In this document: piece by piece, positions 26,418 through 29,971 of the stretch | Numbering within the stretch: the first letter of the stretch is position 1 | Layout: every line of letters starts with the position of its first letter | Notes under the pieces: model-generated | Seen by the model: the letters and a program-made list of their open reading frames with translations, nothing else | Told to the model about the DNA's origin: nothing | Databases searched by the model: none | Source: CAZGMJ01 sp964526785 | GTDB lineage: Bacteria > Planctomycetota > Phycisphaerae > Sedimentisphaerales > Anaerobacaceae | Assembly: GCA_964526785.1 (NCBI GenBank) | Contig: CAZGMJ010000065.1 | Span: 1-29,971, forward strand | Reading direction: 5' to 3' | Length of the DNA: 29,971 bases | Position numbers and translations under genes: made by a program

Positions 26418-28007
26418 ATGTGCGGTAAGACAGTTGTCTGTATTCTTGCTATGGTGTTGGCACTGCTGCCGGCTGTTGGAACCCGCCTGTGTATGGCGCA
26501 GCATTCCACGGCAGTGCAACCTCTCGCAGCGGCACGTCAGGCCGGTGAATCCGCCCCGGAACCTGCGGGCAACGGCGCAGACCCTCGGCATGAGCCCATC
26601 CAGTGCCTCTTGCCGACATCCGAGAACGCGCTGCCACCGGCGGACCATGTGGAAACCCATCATGCGGGGCTTCTGATCGGGGCCGTGGTATCTGGTGCGT
26701 TCTCCGTGCTGCTTCTGCTGTATGTCTGCAGGCTCACAACAAGGCTCAAACAGGCACGCAGCGAAGCCGAACGTCTGAATGATTGCCTTCACAAACAAAC
26801 GGAGTTGGCGAATCGTCTTACCGTACAAACGTCCCGGGTGAATTCGGCCAGGAGCGAATTCCTTGCCAATATGAGCCATGAGATCCGCACGCCAATGAAT
26901 GCCATTATTGGATTCAGCGAGATCCTCATCGATGAGGATCTTACCGCCGACCAGGCCGAGAATGTGGCCATCATCAGGGAATCCGGCCACACGCTGCTCA
27001 ATCTGATCAATGACATCCTCGACTTTTCCAGCATCGAAGCCGACGAATTGATCGTTGAAATGCACCAGTTCCCTCTCGCCCAGACGCTCGCTGCCGTCGA
27101 ATCCGTGATGATGCCGAAGGCTCGCGGCAAGGGTATCGCATTTCAGACAATGATAGACGCCGACGTCCCTTCCGCACTGTGGACGGATCAGGCGCGATTA
27201 AATCAGTGCCTGAGTAAGCTCCTGGACAACGCTGTCAAATTCACGGACACCGGTCATGTTCATCTGCATGTCTCCATGGACGAAAGCAGCGGCGCAAAAT
27301 GCGTGCGTTTCGACGTTGAAGATACCGGTATCGGCATCCCTCGCCGGAAGCAGCAGACGATATTCAATGCCTTCGTGCAGGTCGACGGCACAGCCACCCG
27401 CAGGCACGGCGGGGCCGGCCTCGGACTTGCCGTTACCAAACGGCTCGTCGAATTGCTCGGAGGAAGTCTCACAGTGCAAAGCCGCCCCGGCCAAGGCTCG
27501 GTATTCTCGCTTGTGATTCCCGCCGCAGCGGACACGAATCTCGCTTGCGCCGACAACCCCGAAATGGAAAGGCCCGCCCGCTTGACAGGCAAAATCCTCG
27601 TTGCCGAAGACGTCAGGACCAACCAACTCCTCGTCCGTTCGCTGCTGGAAAAGTCCGGCCTGAATGTAACCATCGTGCCGAACGGCAGACAGGCCGTCGA
27701 ACGTGCCCTCTGCGAAGAATTCGACCTTATCCTGATGGACATTCAAATGCCCGAGATGGACGGATACGCCGCGACGTGGCAACTCCGCACCAGTGGCGTC
27801 GATACCCCCATTATCGCTCTGACCGCCTGCGCCATGCAGGGCGACCGCCGGAAATGCATGGAAATGGGCTGCACGGACTACATCAGCAAGCCCGTTCGAT
27901 CAGATGCACTCCTCCGACTACTGCGCAGATACCTGCCGAAACCGCAGGAAACGCCTCCCTCCGCCGGCAGCACCAAACCGCCGCTTGGCCGCTGCGCCGC
28001 CGAGTAA
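26418..28007 (+). CDS. Membrane hybrid histidine kinase with C-terminal receiver
   Basis: This 529-residue protein has an N-terminal hydrophobic segment (about 5-24, TM or signal), a short periplasmic part of about 55 residues, TM2 at about 83-106 (LLIGAVVSGAFSVLLLLYV) and a coiled linker. HisKA follows with ARSEFLANMSHEIRTPMNA, phosphoacceptor His154. The ATPase shows LLDNAVKFTDTG, DTGIGIP and GGAGLGLAVTKRL, and a receiver domain runs from about 396 to the end (ILVAEDVRTNQ, acceptor Asp441 in LILMDIQMPEMDG, Lys in YISKPV). No separate sensor domain is visible, so the periplasmic loop or a partner must provide input. The ATG at 26418 follows GGAGAAG; the opening at 26316 has no such site. No phosphotransfer protein is encoded nearby. 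Confidence 0.9.
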   Translation: MCGKTVVCILAMVLALLPAVGTRLCMAQHSTAVQPLAAARQAGESAPEPAGNGADPRHEPIQCLLPTSENALPPADHVETHHAGLLIGAVVSGAFSVLLLLYVCRLTTRLKQARSEAERLNDCLHKQTELANRLTVQTSRVNSARSEFLANMSHEIRTPMNAIIGFSEILIDEDLTADQAENVAIIRESGHTLLNLINDILDFSSIEADELIVEMHQFPLAQTLAAVESVMMPKARGKGIAFQTMIDADVPSALWTDQARLNQCLSKLLDNAVKFTDTGHVHLHVSMDESSGAKCVRFDVEDTGIGIPRRKQQTIFNAFVQVDGTATRRHGGAGLGLAVTKRLVELLGGSLTVQSRPGQGSVFSLVIPAAADTNLACADNPEMERPARLTGKILVAEDVRTNQLLVRSLLEKSGLNVTIVPNGRQAVERALCEEFDLILMDIQMPEMDGYAATWQLRTSGVDTPIIALTACAMQGDRRKCMEMGCTDYISKPVRSDALLRLLRRYLPKPQETPPSAGSTKPPLGRCAAE

Positions 28008-28150
28008 ACTCCGCCATTCGTCGAAGGCACCCGCCAAATCCCTCCATACCGTCCGTCGATGTCACTTCTACCGTTCGGACCGTGAATTGTGTGAACATGT
28101 AGGCGTCTCAGCTTGCCAAGAAGGGGAACTCCCCAATTTCATTTTGCATG

Positions 28151-29077
28151 TCAGAAGATGTCCTCGCGAATCCGATGCCAAGCATCCGACACCGCAAGTG
28201 AAAGGCGAAGTGACTCCTTTAGTTGCGTTCCTCGGTCAACGAAGAGAGTTTCGACATCAGCCGCAGAGGTTTCCGTCTGCTCGAGAATTCTTCCGATGCG
28301 ACTGAGGATCCCAGGGGCTAGCATTGCGTCGTTCTTGGGATCCCAAGGTGGAAACTCCCGGAGAAGCTTGGGATTTGAGATTCCGCCCACGTTATTGGGG
28401 CCATTCAGATCGATGTAACATACCTCGAGATAGGTGGCTAGGGCATCCCGCATACGAGATTCCTTCCGAAGAATCTCAGCCATTTGGAACTTAGCATTTC
28501 GGTATAAGCCCCAATCCCCCTGGCTGGCGTATTTGATCATATCTTGGTTCAAGATGGACCATGCAACATCATTGTCGCTAGGTTCTCTTCCGAAACGCTT
28601 GGCAAGACGAGCCCGTTCTTCCGAATAGTGTCTCTTCTTGGCGAGGTATTCGGCATGAGTTCCGTTCACTATGGACCATTGTTCTTCAATCTGTTCTGCT
28701 TGCTTCTCCGTAACAAGCACACGCTGCTCATCACGGGGGCGAGTCCTGACAAATATGAAATGCCCACAATGAGGGCACTTCTTCTTACGACCGGGCATCT
28801 TATCCAGTGCGTTTTGGCAGTGTGGGCAGATGGGTTTAGTGTTTCCAACTGCTTCGAATTTGCCTTTGCGCCTTCGAGCACTCCATTCCTTTGTCGGAGA
28901 ATCATCTATCTTTGAGACTGAGATGCTCAAACGTGGGGGCGTGCGTTTGCGAAAGCTCATAGAGAGTAGGGTGAATGCGACGAGAAGCAAGCCAACGCCG
29001 AGCACGGTGTTCTGTGTGGACAATCCCAATCCTATGAACCCCACAATGATGGATATGAAGAAGAGCTTGAACCTCAC
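28151..29077 (-). CDS. Membrane-anchored zinc-ribbon protein, function unknown
   Basis: This is a 308-residue protein. Two hydrophobic segments (about 5-20 and 24-41) anchor it; a basic linker follows. Then comes a zinc ribbon with Cys84, Cys87, Cys101 and Cys104 (CPHCQNALDK ... CPHCGHFIFV), and RTRPRDEQRVLVTEKQAEQI. The rest is a charged helical region (WSIVNGTHAEYLAKKRHY; AILRKESRMRDALATYLEVCY) that may form helical repeats. I know CPHC ... RTRP-type ribbons from proteins of phages and mobile elements but cannot name the family. The start is a GTG with GGAG nine bases upstream. It ends facing the hybrid kinase gene. Base composition is visibly lower in GC than the rest of the window, suggesting transfer. 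Confidence 0.65.
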   Translation of the reverse strand: MRFKLFFISIIVGFIGLGLSTQNTVLGVGLLLVAFTLLSMSFRKRTPPRLSISVSKIDDSPTKEWSARRRKGKFEAVGNTKPICPHCQNALDKMPGRKKKCPHCGHFIFVRTRPRDEQRVLVTEKQAEQIEEQWSIVNGTHAEYLAKKRHYSEERARLAKRFGREPSDNDVAWSILNQDMIKYASQGDWGLYRNAKFQMAEILRKESRMRDALATYLEVCYIDLNGPNNVGGISNPKLLREFPPWDPKNDAMLAPGILSRIGRILEQTETSAADVETLFVDRGTQLKESLRLSLAVSDAWHRIREDIF

Positions 29078-29216
29078 TTACCTCTCCGCAGTAAACAATA
29101 ATTACAATGTTTCTTCATAACTCTCTCAGATCGCGAACCCGCGGAATAACGTCACGGTGTCACAGTCTCTTCTCGAGTGTCACATGCTGTGAAAATGGCA
29201 CAAGTTCGACAGTTTG

Positions 29217-29897
29217 CTATGCGGGTTGCTGGTTTGTAAGGTCTTCGACACGTTGCAGAGCCTTTTTCAAGTTGTCTTCTTCGAGCGGGAAGTAGTCAAA
29301 CCACATGTCCGACGGAAACTCCTTGTAGTGTTCAGCACAGTAACGAAATCCTTCATTTGTCAACATGAATTGGCCAAAATCTGTTTCAGTGATCAGTCCC
29401 TCACGCATCAAGCTAATACCAGCTTCAAGGAATGGAATGAACTCCGGTGCAGGCTGATTGATTCTGAACGTGAATCGCGTATTCAGATCAGGAAACTTGA
29501 GTACTTGTCGGTTCCAAAGCGTGTTGAGTATCTTGAATTCCATCGCAGTCCTGGGTTTATTCTCTGATTTGATTTCATCTTTCTTCTTTTGGCCTTCCGA
29601 TAGATTTCCAATCGTAACATTTGCGCTTGCTGAATGTTGTGAAAAAATCGCAAGCATCTGTCGTGTGTCCTGCTTAAACGATTGCACGTCCGCTCTCGTC
29701 TCTTCAAGTCTCCGCTCGAACTCGACCAGTTTGCCAATCTTCAGCCGAGACACAAATGGCGATAGGAAGAAGATGGATGCAACGATGAGATAGGTCATAT
29801 CGACGGCTGCGGTTGGGTTCTTGGGTAGCCACCCTGAATTGCGCAGGAACGTCACGAAGAAGAACAGCGAGAGTACCCAAGAGGGAACGAGCAACAC
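29217..29897 (-). CDS. Two-helix membrane protein with coiled coil and C-terminal winged-helix-like region
   Basis: This is a 226-residue protein of unknown function. Hydrophobic segments lie at about 3-19 and 34-50. A charged coiled-coil-like helix (LVEFERRLEETRADVQSF) spans about 57-80, followed by a polar linker rich in Lys and Glu. The C-terminal half (FKILNTLWNRQV ... FLEAGISLMREGLI ... MLTNEGFRYC) has the rhythm of a small helix-turn-helix-like domain. The start is uncertain: a GTG at 29895-29897 is the first usable codon after an in-frame TAA at 29925-29927, and it has no clear ribosome site. It shares the low GC and orientation of the zinc-ribbon gene 139 nt downstream, so the two may form one transferred unit. 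Confidence 0.6.
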   Translation of the reverse strand: MLLVPSWVLSLFFFVTFLRNSGWLPKNPTAAVDMTYLIVASIFFLSPFVSRLKIGKLVEFERRLEETRADVQSFKQDTRQMLAIFSQHSASANVTIGNLSEGQKKKDEIKSENKPRTAMEFKILNTLWNRQVLKFPDLNTRFTFRINQPAPEFIPFLEAGISLMREGLITETDFGQFMLTNEGFRYCAEHYKEFPSDMWFDYFPLEEDNLKKALQRVEDLTNQQPA

Positions 29898-29971
29898 CCA
29901 AAATCGCTTGTCAGATTGTGGACTTTAGCCATTCTTGAGGCCGTTTTGTGCTGACAAAAACAATGCCGACA

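Noticed and set aside
25001..27065. Two long minus-strand frames across the chemoreceptor and hybrid kinase
   Set aside because: Both are antisense to genes with unmistakable motifs and cross a strong terminator; their Ala/Ser-rich translation is a shadow of the receptor's heptad codons.
28119..28145. Possible terminator GGGG-AACT-CCCC between the hybrid kinase and the zinc-ribbon gene
   Set aside because: The stem has only four base pairs and is followed by a mixed rather than a clean T-run; too weak to call.
29925..29971. End of another minus-strand frame entering from the right edge
   Set aside because: Only about fourteen codons before a TAA are visible; too short to tell from chance.

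Overview
The window looks like a chromosomal segment of a GC-rich, free-living, polysaccharide-degrading bacterium, most likely a planctomycete of the Phycisphaerae type. The basis is the mix of gene families: a secreted Cys-type sulfatase, a PQQ-like propeller starting with a DWPQFRGP motif, a very large GH106-like glycosidase, a RhaT-type sugar symporter, a UroD-like enzyme, and remnants of an SSS symporter and a Gfo/Idh/MocA oxidoreductase. Lentisphaerota or Kiritimatiellota are possible alternatives. No rRNA, CRISPR array or complete mobile element is present.

Layout. 1-1240 is a scar-like region: AT-rich sequence with short repeats, an aberrant tRNA-Val(CAC)-like gene whose 3' half is intact, a 5'-truncated SSS symporter (+) and a C-terminal Gfo/Idh/MocA remnant (-). 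1387-3756 (-) is a two-gene operon of an EIIA-CBS regulator and an ArsB/NhaD-type permease. 4072-7488 (+) holds a secreted PQQ-like propeller, a stub of an IS3-type orfA, and a secreted sulfatase. 7605-9832 (-) is a compact set: DUF1295 membrane protein, CFA-synthase-like methyltransferase, MIF-like tautomerase. 10198-11049 has a small Cys-containing protein and a broken hypothetical. 11121-17049 (-) is a probable rhamnoside-utilisation operon: GH106-like secreted enzyme, RhaT symporter, UroD-like protein.

17401-28007 (+) is a signalling block: a soluble histidine kinase with about seven PAS domains and a GAF domain, its canonical NarL-type regulator, a second NarL-type regulator whose receiver has lost the phosphoacceptor Asp and the conserved Lys, a CheW, a methyl-accepting chemotaxis protein, a strong terminator, and a membrane hybrid kinase with a receiver domain. 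28151-29897 (-) is a visibly lower-GC segment with two unrecognised membrane-anchored proteins, one with a zinc ribbon, probably acquired by transfer.

How the genes may work together (inference): the 11-17 kb operon would release and import rhamnose from a rhamnose-rich, possibly sulfated, polysaccharide. The divergently transcribed PAS kinase and its regulator could sense a cytoplasmic signal, with an 18-nt dyad between the two units as a candidate control site. The degenerate second regulator would bind DNA independently of phosphorylation.
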